Part shown: piece after piece, positions 22,047 through 33,589 of the stretch
Numbering within the stretch: the first letter of the stretch is position 1
How the letters are laid out: the number at the start of each line of letters is the position of its first letter
From: Mucidula mucida
Lineage: Eukaryota; Basidiomycota; Agaricomycetes; Agaricales; Physalacriaceae
Length of the DNA: 64,000 bases
Assembly: GCA_015501055.1 (NCBI GenBank)
Contig: JADNYV010000112.1
Span: 51,629-115,628, forward strand
Direction: 5' to 3'
The notes under the pieces: generated by a model
What the model was told of the DNA's origin: nothing
Database searches by the model: none
Seen by the model: the letters and a program-made list of their open reading frames with translations, nothing else
Program-made: the position numbers and the translations under genes

Positions 22047-23687
22047 ATGTCTCCCCATCCAGAATATTGCTTCACACCGACCCAAGACTGGTTCTCGGGC
22101 CACATCGACTCATGGCGTCGCCTCTTTCAACATCTCCAGACACCAGAACCGCGCATCCTCGAGATCGGCTCGTGGGAAGGTCGCTCGGCAGTATTCCTCT
22201 TGACAGAACTCTGTCAGAACGGCGGTAGCTTGACAGCAATCGACCATTTTGATCTCATGCAGACCGCCGATGGGCGTGCCCGTGAAGAGAAGCTGCGCCA
22301 TAACCTTGAGCTAACAGGAAGGCCGTTTCGGATTATCGGTTCCTTCAGCGTACCCGCCCTGATGTTACTTCTCGAAGAAGAAATGTCTGCAGTAGAACCC
22401 GGTTTCGACTGGGTGTACATTGACGGCTCTCATCGAGCAGACGACACGCTGCTTGACGGAGAGCTCGTCTGGCGCTTAGCGAGGGAGGGAGCCGTGGTCA
22501 TTTTCGACGATTATCACTGGCCAACGGAGGAGGAGGGAGGTATGGAGCATCCCAGACGGGGTATTGATGCCTTCCTCCGTCTCCATGAGGGGGAGTTTGA
22601 AAGATTATCGGACGCGGAGAATTATCAACTGGTGCTTCGAAAACTGACACCCATGAGGATCGGCTTTCTGACACAACAGTCAGTGGGGCAGGAAACGGTG
22701 GAAGAGACTATAGCGGATTGCTTCGGTAAGATACGATCTCCCGCCAATGCCAGAGCTGCTAACTGCGATATGGCAGAATATGGCATGAATTTGGCCCTGG
22801 CAGTGGACGACAAGTATGCCATGCCTGTGGCGGTCGCTATATCCAGTGCGATCAAACATATTCAAGGACGTTGCACGATCTACATATACGATTGCGGACT
22901 ATCTGAAATGGAGAGAGAAAAACTTGGTCAATCAGTCATGCGTGCCGCGGGAGGGAAAGCCGGTATCACTCACATTTTTCTGAAGCAGGACAAAGAGGAC
23001 CTATCTCTCGCATCAGGACCAGTTTGGGCAAAGCTAGATTTGCTCAAACGGCTCCCAGTCGAAAGGGCGTTGTACCTCGACGCGGATGTACTTGTTCGGG
23101 ACAATCTTATGTCGCTCTGGAAAGAAGATCTGGGTGGAAGGGCAATCGGAGCTGTACGCGACGCGGGATTCCCAGACGGACATGAGGGAATCGGGGAGGA
23201 GGGGTATTTCAACGCCGGTGTCTTGCTGCTTGATCTGGCGAAAGCTAGGTTGCGCATCAAAGACTTGGGGATCACAGCAGAAGCCATGATGGAGAAAACG
23301 TTCAAGGACCAGGACTGCTTGAACGTGCATTTCGCCGGTGACTGGAAGGAGCTGGATGTGCGCTATAATGCACAGGGTCAAGGCACGTACGCCAAGGACG
23401 GACACCAGTGCAGCAACCCGGTCATTGTACATTTCACTGGGCCCGTCTCGCCGTCAGTCGGGATCGTGCTGAATCCCTGGGTCCAGCCGTATACCGCAAA
23501 GCCTTGGGGTTACGCGGGCGCACCTGGAAACCCATACACCTCAGAATGGTGGGAAGCCTTGGAAGATACGGCGTGGAGAGGTTTGCGAGTGACAGAGACC
23601 TTTAGAGAAAGTCGTGCGCTGGAGAAGGAGCTTGTTATCAAGAGAGCTACGGAAGAGTTGGATCACGTACTTACACGCACTGCTTGA
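22047..23687 (+). CDS. methyltransferase-GT8 glycosyltransferase fusion protein
   Basis: Single exon, 546 residues, ATG at 22047. Residues 35-200: class I SAM-dependent methyltransferase of the Methyltransf_24 type, with motif I LEIGSWEGRS at 38-47, acidic AIDHFD at 64-69, WVYIDGSHRADD at 122-133 and VIFDDYHW. Residues 245-500: GT8 domain with ALAVDDKY, LYLDADV (DxD at 345-347), YFNAGVLLLD at 387-396, FKDQDCLN and VHFTG at 461-465, as in LgtC/glycogenin-type retaining galactosyl- or glucosyltransferases. Expected activities: addition of a hexose and methylation of a sugar or acceptor. No signal peptide is seen, so it is likely cytosolic. The lack of introns, in a region where neighbours have several, fits transfer from bacteria or another intron-poor source, but that is inference. 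Confidence 0.88.
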   Translation: MSPHPEYCFTPTQDWFSGHIDSWRRLFQHLQTPEPRILEIGSWEGRSAVFLLTELCQNGGSLTAIDHFDLMQTADGRAREEKLRHNLELTGRPFRIIGSFSVPALMLLLEEEMSAVEPGFDWVYIDGSHRADDTLLDGELVWRLAREGAVVIFDDYHWPTEEEGGMEHPRRGIDAFLRLHEGEFERLSDAENYQLVLRKLTPMRIGFLTQQSVGQETVEETIADCFGKIRSPANARAANCDMAEYGMNLALAVDDKYAMPVAVAISSAIKHIQGRCTIYIYDCGLSEMEREKLGQSVMRAAGGKAGITHIFLKQDKEDLSLASGPVWAKLDLLKRLPVERALYLDADVLVRDNLMSLWKEDLGGRAIGAVRDAGFPDGHEGIGEEGYFNAGVLLLDLAKARLRIKDLGITAEAMMEKTFKDQDCLNVHFAGDWKELDVRYNAQGQGTYAKDGHQCSNPVIVHFTGPVSPSVGIVLNPWVQPYTAKPWGYAGAPGNPYTSEWWEALEDTAWRGLRVTETFRESRALEKELVIKRATEELDHVLTRTA

Positions 23688-24330
23688 ATATTATCCCTAC
23701 TATGCCTTCAGATACAGATCGCCGTTTGTAAATCAATAGCGCAAAAGACTGGCAGCAGGACTATACAATGCAAAGCATGTATCGTGTAGCCCAGAGTGAG
23801 CCTCGCTTGTTCGTAGCGGAGGCCTGTATGTTAGGCATAAATCGCAGTTGACCGTGATCGTGGTAAGACGCAAGTGACGCAGTCGAAAATTTGCCAGAAA
23901 CTCGCGTCGGGACTTCCGTCACGTGATGTGACGCGCAGCCTCATCCCATTCTTACTGGGTGTCACAGGGCTTTTGAGACGGCTCTATCGAGACGCCATGC
24001 AAGCTGAAATACCAAGTGAAAGGACTGCCCGGATACATCGTTACAGGGATCATCAAGTTTTGGATCAGTTCGGCATCTGCCGGTCTCTCTTGCCCAATGG
24101 CGCCTCCCTTCCTCGTTCTCTTACCTGTTCTATTCATCGCTAGTTTGACAATTTCAAATGCTTTAGAGACTGGCTGGCTCAACGGACCCGTGATAGGAAT
24201 AGGTATTTGTCTGAATACAATTTGCAGAAAACCCGTTGATATACCAGCCCAGATTTTGGACTGAGGTATGTGTGCATTCGTATATCGTCCAAGCTGCACT
24301 TATGAATCCCTTCCTTCTAGTCATGTCCGT
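23688..24330. other. intergenic region, 640 bases
   Basis: Short overlapping frames on both strands with no recognisable protein. Confidence 0.45.
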
Positions 24331-26040
24331 ATGGCGTTAGTCCTTATTCTTCCAGTCAGTATCGAATGTTCATACCGTCCCCAAAGGATTGCGCCGCAAG
24401 GCAAAGGACACGGTGTCCGTTTGATTCCTGATAAAAACAACCATACGACCATTTCATCAGCACTGTGCTTTACGAGCGAAGGCATACTGTGAGATTCTTA
24501 TTTCTGCCAGTGCAGCTCGTGCTGATCCAAGTACGACTAGAGTCGGAAATGAAACGTGTTCAAGCCCCAACGAGGCTCTGGAAGGTCTTAGGAACCTCCT
24601 ACATCTCGTTGATTTGCAGGACTCGTCGTCACCTTACGACGAACACGTTCAGCTGGTGCTGAGCCAAGACAGGTAGATTCGTGTTTCATGTTTCTCGACA
24701 GGAGAAGACTGATGAATTCGTAGCCGCCTTACTCGAAGTGCAGGAGACCATGGCTACTTCGCAGTCAGTGTAGGTGAGCGAAATTATCACCTCGTAAGCC
24801 AAATTATACCTAGGTCATCGTGTACTTAACAAGTCGTAGACACCGTTAGAGCTCTTCACCCTCTTATTCTCTCATCTCCGCCAGGTTGCGAGGAGTGGGT
24901 CGGGGGACCGGTCTCCCAGGCTATCGTCACCGTACCGAGCTGTAAGTACGTCCAAGTTCCTCCAATTCCGTCACATACTCACCTTCATTGGTAGATTTCA
25001 ACGATCATCAACGACACGCCATCCAAACCATCGGCTTCGCTGCGGGCCTAGAAGTCCTGCGCGTCGTGAATGAGGGCACTGCAGCCGTAGTGGCGTACGA
25101 CCTGGAGGACGAATCATACGCCGTCGTTGATTGTCATATTCTAGTTGTTAATGTCGATAAGGCCGGTATTCATCTAGAGGTCATCTTGTATGAGGACGCT
25201 GTCGTTGAGGTCCTCGTTTCGGATTTGATCGATTCCAAGGAGCTGGACGAAGCAGCAGTCATCAACCTCCTACGCCTGGTGGAGCTTGAGCCGGCTCGTG
25301 TTATGAAGGTGAACTTTCCAGTTTTTCCTGCTTGTGGTCACGCTTGACGTTTTTGTCCAAGGTCATCGTAGCCGGCGAGTCCAATAGCACCGCTATGAAC
25401 GACGTGATCCGCATTTTGGAGGACCTCTTTCCTTCTAAAATAGTCAACGACATCCCACCAGAGGAAGTCATCGTCCGAGGTGCGGCGCTACGAGCAGCCA
25501 TTTGGCACTCCGGCTCTGAAGACCTCATGTGTGTCATGTCCATCCTCCCGTTCCCCATTGGTGTTGAGACTAAGGACGGAACCCTTGTTCAAGTCTTGAC
25601 AAGGAACGCGGTGTATCCCATTCGTAGTGCACGAAGGTTCGTCTTACGAAGCTTTTAGTGATATTACCTTGACTGACTCTGGACCAGCGTTATTCTGACG
25701 AGCAACCCAGTCAATGTATTCCTAGGCGTGAGTCGCGGTATGAGCGACGTGTTATTTGCCAATGAGAGCATCTTCGTGGGCTCTGTGGAAGTTCCCTCGC
25801 TTGGGCTGAGTCTCGGCGTCCCAACTGAAGTCAATGTTGCAATTGCTGTCGATGACAGCGGACTCGCGCTGAACGTCACCGTGGGTGTTGCAAATAAGTT
25901 AGTTATTCAGCTCTTTTCATGCCATGTCCTCATGAAGTTACTGTAGATATACAAGCGCCCTAATGCCCTTTCCCGAGATACCACCGCCAACCGAGGATGA
26001 GATAGCAAATATGGTCGAAGATGCGGAGCGCTTTGAGTAA
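24331..26040 (+). CDS. divergent HSP70-like protein (possibly decayed)
   Basis: Several exons together resemble HSP70 from end to end. N-terminal [20 protein letters not shown] corresponds to the IANDQGNRTTPSYVAF region. Then [18 protein letters not shown] joined over an intron to [20 protein letters not shown], and [39 protein letters not shown] and [19 protein letters not shown] match the phosphate-2/adenosine region; [20 protein letters not shown] and [22 protein letters not shown] match the substrate-binding domain; [16 protein letters not shown] matches the helical lid before TAA at 26040. The usual DLGGGTFD phosphate loop is replaced by [13 protein letters not shown], so ATPase activity is doubtful. 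Basidiomycetes carry many such degenerate HSP70 relatives. Exact exon ends are not all settled. Confidence 0.6.
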
Positions 26041-26694
26041 AAGGACGCACTGTAGAATCCACACGCGAACTACGATCGCCGTCTACGTTGTCGGAGGAAG
26101 AAATCGCTGTCTCGGATCAAACAGAGCAAGGGGTAAATGTACGCCACACAGAGTTGCATTTTCGAGTTTGTAATACCACAATCTGACATAGATATTAGAG
26201 CTCATAAGGGGATACACCAACGAGGAACGTGATCGGAGAGAATGAAGCACGCCTTTGTAGACTACAACGTCTTTAAAGATATCCTGAAATACTTCGAAAC
26301 TACATCCTTCGTGGTACACACCTCAAAAACAACCATCTCCGGAACTCGGTTCCAGAAAACATTCCTCATCTCCATCGCTATATCCTTGGCACTTAGCCCT
26401 CATCATATTCAAAGCCCAGTCTCGCAGGAAAGGGACAACGGCCCAAAATTGAGCTACTCTTTGTTGACCAAACCTTTTTCTCCCTTGAAGGTCTCCAGGA
26501 CGCTGGGATCGGTAAAGTCTTCATTGACTTATGTGGCTTCGGTTCCGCCTTGGGGTAACCACGGTTAGTACGGAGCCGCCGATGATGCGCCTACTAGAGA
26601 CCTCTTTAAGGTTGCGATTCAGGTCATCGTGGTGTGTGAGGACTGAGGGCGCAGCGATAGAGCCGGGGCCTGTGAAGTTGGTACCGTGTCCTTT
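26041..26694. other. region without a firm gene call
   Basis: Short frames on both strands; possibly further decayed HSP70-like sequence on the minus strand. Confidence 0.35.
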
Positions 26695-26919
26695 TCATTG
26701 TCGGAAATTCTTGTCAGAGCTCTCGATTCTGTAGATTCGCAAAAATTGAAACGCCATAGCCTCTGTAGCGCCTAGACGACGCTTCGAATAACTGCAGTCG
26801 CGAGGTGTAGTAATGCCTTTGTCCGTGCTGAATACGAATGCAGTAAGAATAGTAGAGACGTATGTCATATCTATCGTCACCGCCGTGTTGTTGTCGATGC
26901 TCTTTGGCATTCCTGGCAT
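26695..26919 (-). pseudogene. HSP70-like N-terminal fragment on the opposite strand
   Basis: The frame reads AVTIDMTYVSTILTAFVF, DKGITTPRDCSYSKRRLGAT, which follows the order IDLGTTYS ... QGNRTTPSYVAF ... RLVGDAA of HSP70. The rest, down to about 26080, has only weak traces (FTDPSVLETFKG-like). It would converge with the HSP70-like gene to its left. Confidence 0.4.
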
Positions 26920-27079
26920 CAGAATCGCGTCGCAGTGACAGAAGGAAGGAAGGAGTCGTTCGCGATTAGCCTACGATCGGATTAGCCGAGGCGTAGACAG
27001 GGCACGTGATTCTGTGCAGTTTCTTTTAAATTTTAGTTCCATAGTCAAAGAAATTGACAAGAATATGTAGGATCTATAG

Positions 27080-28994
27080 GTCCAGCGGAGGAGGCGTCCG
27101 AAGGTAGATTTTACTTCATTTGACTTCAATTCGGATAGCTTAAACTCGGCCACTTGCAGAAGATGTTGCAGTCTTAACTATACTAAGTCCCAAGAAGCGT
27201 AAACGCGCGACTCAGAGTGGCAAGCCGCCCTCGAAACGGCGGAGGAACCAACTTCAGGGCAGATTGGAGGACTTCAAGAAACTTCCTGTGGAACTGGAGC
27301 TCTGTGTGCGGACCGGCCGTCGTTGCCTCATCCGCTGGCTTGTGATAGTTCGCTCTACTCATTCTAGATTTTCGAAATGCTCCACCCCAAGGTTCTCATC
27401 CTAATGTCACGTACAAACCAGGAGTACCGCAACTTTCTCATCTCGGCTGACATCGTCTGGAAGCAGTCGCGCTTGCGCATCGGAATGCCAGATCTTGAAG
27501 CAAAGGACATTACAGAGCGAAAATACATACTGCTGATGTTCGACAAGGCTTGCCATGGGAAGGTCGCTAGCTACATTCTCCATTTCTTTATGCATCCTGA
27601 TCTCTCGTAGAATTGGAGAGGCGATGATTGCTCTCAATTGCATGTCCAAGACATGGATTGGATTAGTTGTGCGAGGCTCTGCGCTTCATGCCGACGTTCG
27701 ACGTGCGTCATTATCTTCTCGCTCTACCGTCCTGACTCTCCGTATTCCTACAGTAAGATGACGAAGAGAAATTTTCGGAGGTATATAGAATCTCTACATC
27801 CTAGCGCAGAAGATTGCGCCAAGGACACAGGCCAAGACGGTATGCAAGATGACATGGAACAGATTTTCTCAAGTTCACATCTCTTCTGTACAGGTATGAT
27901 TCCTCGAGGCATAGCGAAATTGTCTCAAAAACTCTGGGAAATGTCAGCTCTAGACATGATTCGCTTTGTGCAGAAGCGGCTGGCTCTCAAGGCTTGTATC
28001 GCAAAGGTATCAATCCCATTTTCGGAACATGCAGCCGTGACTCACGCATGAATAAGGACGCCCAGAATATTGGATCCGCGAAGAATCCATTGCGAAACAA
28101 GGAAACGATTATGACAATCAGCGGGCACGCGAAGAACAGATTGAGGAACGTCTTTTTGCGCTGGGATGGACAGCGGAAAGGTATGTAAACCGAATTCATT
28201 TTGTATTTTCTCAATTCAAACTTTGTTTCGAAGCCTATCTATGACCGCCTGGCATTACAATCCCCGTGTTGGTCAACCAAGGAGATTAACTGATGCAAGT
28301 TCATCGGGCATTCAGTTTTTTATCATTCCCATTTGACCTTTGCCAACTAGTTTGGCGACGAATTAAGGATCCACTTCTACAGGACATGTATCCCGATCTG
28401 CTTTATGCGCGCAACCGCCATCGCAGCACCGCTCTGAAGCCAAAGTATCAAGAAATGCTCGAGTCCCATGCCACGCCGGACCTCTTTCCCTCCCTCAGAA
28501 CTTTCTTGGAATTCCCCTCTGTCAAAGACTTGTGGGAAGAGACAGTAGATCCTCTCCCAGACTCTATTGATGTGGGTAATTTTGTGGTCTACGATGACGC
28601 GAAATGGGTAGCTGCCCTTCCTGACATTCAAGCGGATGTCCTTCGCTATCAGCAGGAATTGGAAGCACTGGCCATTTCGCGCCTCGCGGCTGCCTATGAA
28701 GCGAAGAGCTTGCCGGTCCCATGCCCCGCAGATATATTCGATGACCCACGGTCGTTGTTCTGCTACTCATCATGGGCATACATGAGGGATAAAATCATCT
28801 TGCCGTTCCCTGCCATCCATCGTGAAATCAGGGACAGGTTCAAGGAGGCGTATACTCGTCTTCCACGCATAGAAGAGTCCATGACGCTCGAGGAGCCAGG
28901 CGTGGTAGGTGGTCGAGGATTGCATGTCGAGTTGAAATTGGCAGAGGGTACTAGTGTTAGTGACGCAGTAGCGAAATTGTCGCCATCGGATTAG
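27080..28994 (+). CDS. F-box-like protein with CxxC zinc motif, family copy 1
   Basis: Recognised exons: 27080-27103 (a 24-nt micro-exon), 27160-27305 (KKRKRATQSGKPPSKRRRNQ then LQGRLEDFKKLPVELELC), 27368 onward (IFEMLHPKVLILMSRTNQEY ... WKQSRLRIGMPDL), an exon with CARLCASCRRST, later AEERLFALGW-like coding, and the last exon to TAG at 28994 (WRRIKDPLLQDMYPDL). LPVEL..IFEMLHP..LILMSR is the F-box pattern; RLCxSC is the zinc-binding centre seen in this Agaricomycete family. F-box proteins link SCF ubiquitin ligase to substrates; the target is unknown. A start exon like that of copy 2 is not visible, so the 5' end is incomplete. Confidence 0.68.
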
Positions 28995-29188
28995 GTTGTT
29001 GTAGCTCTTGTATCTGTTGAGCTAATTATATTTGTGTATGATACGACTTCCAGCTTATGTATCCTCAGATTCAGTGTCGCGTACCTGTGGCGCGTTACTG
29101 AACGTCACGTGATGTGAGTGTGACGATCGTCAGATTAAATTTTACGGATGACCCAGCCTCATCTCAAGCTTTGACTTTGACCACCAAC

Positions 29189-31205
29189 ATGTCAACAGGA
29201 CAGCGCTTGACGGAGGTCAAGGCTCTTAAGACATATGCTGAAAGTGATGACGAATCAGATAACTTGTACGAAGGTAAGAGTATAATTGTGTTATATTCTC
29301 GTCCGCTAATTCGAACTTGGAGTAGAACAGCCCGAATCCGACGATGAAGGTAGCACAGTTTAGTTTGGTTGGATCTGCGCCTTACGATACGCAGCCGACG
29401 TTCCATCCAAGGCTTCAAGTTCTAAGAAGCTCGCAGGTCGTAAACGCCCAGCGCCCAGCGGGTGCAAGTCCCAGCCCAGGAAGCCCGCAAAACGTCGAAA
29501 AAACCAGCTGCAAGGAAAACTCGAGGACTTCAAGATACTTCCCGTGGAATTAAAGCTCGAAGTGCGGTTACGCGCTTTCCTTCGGTGCACCGTACTGACG
29601 CTGTTCAGATTTTTGAATTGCTGCATCCTCAGATTCTGATGCTGATGTCACGCACAAACCGTGAATACCGGGAGCTCCTTCTATCGACGGACAGTGTTTG
29701 GAAGCAGTCGCGTCTCCGTCTAGGCATGCCTGATCTTAAGGCGCAGGACATCACAGAACGGCAATACATCGTGCTGATGTTCGACAAGAACTGTCATGGC
29801 CATGTGCGTTTTCAGTATACTATCCGGGTTTTCTCACTGATAGACTATCAGAAATGCGACCGAACTAATCTACAAAGAATGAACTGGGGTAACTGCGCGA
29901 GACTGTGCACATCCTGCCGATCCGCCACGTTCGTCGTTTCCCTTTGATTGGCCAAGCGTGCTGATCACCTTCCCATGATTAGGAGGACCACCCCACTGAA
30001 ACTCATCAAATTACTCGCCGCTTTGCACCCTGCAGCGGAAGAGTGCGCCAAGGTTACAGAACCCTTTACACTTCCTGGTTCATACTCTAGCGACGAAGGT
30101 TCTAGGATCCCTCGAGGAATTAAAAAGTTGTCCGACAAACTTGAGCAGATGAACCAACAAGACGTCGATGACTTTGTGGCGAAGCGGCTAGCTCTGAAGG
30201 CGGACATTGCTGAGGTACGTATGTTTTGCGTGTCTTCCTAGCGTCACTGAGAGATGTATCTTCACGTAAAGGACGCCAAGAATATTTACGATTGGCTTGA
30301 TGAGGAAAGCGATGCAAAGGATGGAAACGATGCTGAAAACCAAAAAGAACGCGCGCGCCAAATCAAAGAACGTCTTTTTGCGCTGGGGTGGGCAGAGGAA
30401 AGGTATGTGAATACAATGTTTCTATATTATCGCATAGACTGATCTCGTCGCCAAGTCTTTCAATGAGCTTTTGGGATTACAATAGCCGTGTCCAACAGCC
30501 ACGGAAATTGACCGAAACAAGTTGAGTACATAGCTTGATCTTCCTACGTTGCTCGGCGCTGAACCTATCCTATTAGTTTGGCGCAGAATCGAAGGTCCTC
30601 TTCTGCAGGATATGTACAGAAATCTCTTTGACGAGCGTACCCGCCGGCGCCGACTTGCTCTTTACCCCCGGTATTTGGAAATGCGTGGATCGCACTGTAA
30701 ACCCGACCTCTTTCCTTCTTGGAAGACCTTTTTCTCTTATCCCTTTGTGGAAGCGCTCTGGAAAGAGACAGTATATCCACTTCCCGAGTCTGTCGATTTG
30801 ACCGGCTACACTGTATTTGACACGGAGAAATGGTCGGCCGCTCTCCCGTCTATCGAAGCCGCCGTCCTGCAATACCAAGAAGAGGTGGAAGCACTTGCCA
30901 TCGCGCGCCTGACAGCAGGCTACGAAGCACTGGGTTTACCCGTACCGCCCCCCACAGAGATACTTGACGACCCACGGTCAATCTTCCGCTACAAACCAGA
31001 GTATCGTAATGGCGACATCTTGCGTTCTGATGATGTCCTTGTGCTTCCTTTCCCCGCTATTCATGCCAAAATGAGGGACAGGCAGGACAGGCTGGTGTCT
31101 AATCTGATTTTTAGGCATCCTTGCGCCGCTGAGTTTTTGCTTGTACCAGAAGTGAAAGTAGTGGGGGCGTATGTTGGTTCGCTTCAGGTGGAGTTGAAAC
31201 TGTGA
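29189..31205 (+). CDS. F-box-like protein with CxxC zinc motif, family copy 2
   Basis: ATG 29189 (MSTGQRLTEVKALKTYAESD). Exons 29189-29273, 29326-29349 (24-nt micro-exon, QPESDDE), 29395-29561, 29609 onward, then KCDRTNLQRMNWGNCARLCT exon, an exon with LIKLLAALHPAAEECAKV, DAKNIYDWLDEE, and a last exon from about 30579 to TGA 31205 (IWRRIEGPLLQDMYRNL). It carries an acidic N-terminus, a basic KRP/KRRK patch likely to be nuclear, F-box LPVELKLE-IFELLHPQIL, and zinc motif CARLCTSCR. It follows copy 1 by 200 bases in the same direction, a tandem duplication. Splicing around 29935-29990 is not settled. Confidence 0.7.
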
Positions 31206-31716
31206 GACTGGGCGGAGGTTCAGTTGTGAGTGAAATTTACTTATGGTGATACATACTACACTGTACTACACAGGTTTTTTTATGCACACATTTATGCGAA
31301 GAGTTATTTGTAGGACATCCGCGAGCGTATCATGTTGATCAATGTCGTTAAGAAATGCTTGTAGGCTGCTTCTGTTCATCCATGGAATCACGCAAGCGTC
31401 TGAAGAAAGACATCTGAGCGCATAACAGTAGTGTCGTCGCCGAGCAGCGGAAGGCGAGCTCGAAAGACAAGAAGAAGTGGTTCAGCCGCAAGTTCAGCAG
31501 CACCAGGAAGGAACTCAAGGTGGAGCATGTTGGGGAGGACGAGGTTGGGGGCGACTTTTGTCTAGTCGTATTTCTCAAGTTCATAGCTTCAATTGAGTCA
31601 ACCATCATACTTGTATACTAGGTACCCACCTGGTTGGAATTCATGCTACATATACGCAAGCACATCGTTCACTATGTAGTCCGTGGTCTGATTCATCTAG
31701 TCTGGCCGTGGCTCTA
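31206..31716. other. intergenic spacer, 511 bases
   Basis: Between convergent genes; no coding signal. Confidence 0.45.
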
Positions 31717-33589
31717 CTACAATTTGAAACCGCCCGCCAAACCCATAACATTCGAAGGATCAACCAACGACTTGATCTCCCTCAACTTGGGCAGATTGTC
31801 TCCAAAGATCCTTTCCACAGGCGTATCAAACAACGCATAGTTGGGGTACACAGCTGCCTCCGCAACAATGTTCTGTCCATCCGCGACCGCCGCGCCGACG
31901 ATCTGACCTATACTTTGTCGAGTGGCATCCACGAACACGTTATCAGTAGTGTTCGACGACCAAAGAAGGGCCAAGTTGTGGGGAAACAGAGCAACATCTC
32001 GGGAGGGCGGAAACGCTGTCGGGCCCGTGTTGTGCGAGAACAGGCTGGGGAGGAAGGGTTCGATGTTGTAAGCGAGGAGCGTGTCTGGATCTATCGCAGA
32101 GAGACGTTCTCCCCAGAACTAATGTTCCCGTCAGTCATAATCAGGACATGAAGAAGACGCTTCGCACCAGTGTTTCGTTGATGTTGGCTTCAATCACAGA
32201 TGAGGAATAGTCCGCTATCGAAGCCGTCCCGAATGCAGCTCTAAAAACATGGTTAGACTTCTATGCATGTACGAGCGAAGGAATTCACCTCGTAAAACAG
32301 GAACACAGCCGGACTCATCTACAAATCAGAATTCTCCAGCGCCTCATATTTGGGTGATAGGCATTGCAACTCACCTGCCCTTGAGCGTAATTGAACGCAG
32401 TGATGAGTCCGGCTTTAGGATCCGTCACTTCATGCGCGAAGCGCACTGTGGCGTTCTTCAAGGCATCCGCTTGATCAGCAGCGAAGAATCTGAGACCGCC
32501 CTATAGCACCACGATAATTAAGAAGGGTGAGTGATGAGGAGAGTTAACATGCGCGTACCCAGACAGGACCTTGGGGAAACGCCTTGAGAACGAGCTCGGT
32601 CACGATGCCCTAGATAGCTGCCGTCAGAACTTTTTGTAATACCAGCAATACTAAAAAAGGGTTCTCACAAAGTTATTCTGGGTGCCCTGTCACCGAGGGT
32701 ATATCAATACGAACACAAAAGTTAAAAGAGTGGAAGAAGCTAGTACCTTTAGAGCAAAGAACAGTGCAGGATCTGACCAGTGTTGCGTGATGCGCGAGAC
32801 ACTGCCGTTAGGCGTGACGAGCTCGATTTCCACGATGGTATCAATTGTCAGCCCATGTTGATTGGTGAGCCAAGAGTAACCTATTTCACAAATAAGTGGA
32901 TGGCCATAGTTGGGATGTATCGACTGACCTCCACCAAGAGCGAATCCGGCGACGCCGACGCCAGCTAATCTCCCTCCCACGACATTGACGCCGAGCGGGT
33001 CGAGGGCCGCATATACGTCGTCCCAAACCAGTCCAGTCCCGATGGCGACGGTCTGCGTCGAAGCGTCGTACTCAACTTGCGAAAACCGGTACATTGCGAT
33101 TTGGACGCCTGGTGTATCAGAAAATCCGGGATTCGCAGTATGACCGCCCCCTTTCACCTGTAGATATCTTACATTACGGAAGGCTGACGCTAATATTTGA
33201 AGCGACTTACGCCGAACTTGGTCCTGGTCTCGCCTAGGATTTGAAGCTCGAATAACGAGAATCAGTTCCTTGCATCCAGTGAAGGAAGCCAAGGAGCTTA
33301 CAATAACTCCGACGTCCTCTGCTGACCCAGGTTCAACACTGCGTAGAGAGGGCTGAGAATTCGCTGCAGACCAGTGCGAGATATCTCGAGTGTAGTTTGC
33401 CGATCCTTAAAGCATACTGGTAAGCATACGCGACGCGATTCTTTCCATGCACGTACCAGGATAATAAACACTGCTAGAGCTAGATATCGCGGCTTCGATT
33501 GTACCACAGACGTCGCTACTCGCCGACGAAGACAAAAGGAGAGACGCAGAGACTATTGCGAGGAAGAGCATGGGTGAAATCATCAACAT
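31717..33589 (-). CDS. secreted FAD-linked oxidoreductase, berberine-bridge-enzyme-like
   Basis: ATG 33589-33587 begins a signal peptide (MLMISPMLFLAIVSASLLLS). Exon 1 33589-33457 joins exon 2 33405-33302 (NYTRDISHWSAANSQPS, SVEPGSAEDVGVI). A short exon GETRTKFG follows, then VKGGGHTANPGFSD with the FAD-contacting GGGH, then GVAGFALGGG and HGLTIDTIVEIELVTPNG. The last exon carries the BBE C-terminal domain (VAEAAVYPNYALFDTPVERI, FGDNLPKLREIKSLVDPSNV) and ends at 31717. At least eight short introns are implied. Members oxidise sugars, alcohols or alkaloids with a covalently bound FAD outside the cell. The second (cysteinyl) FAD anchor cannot be judged with certainty. Confidence 0.85.
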
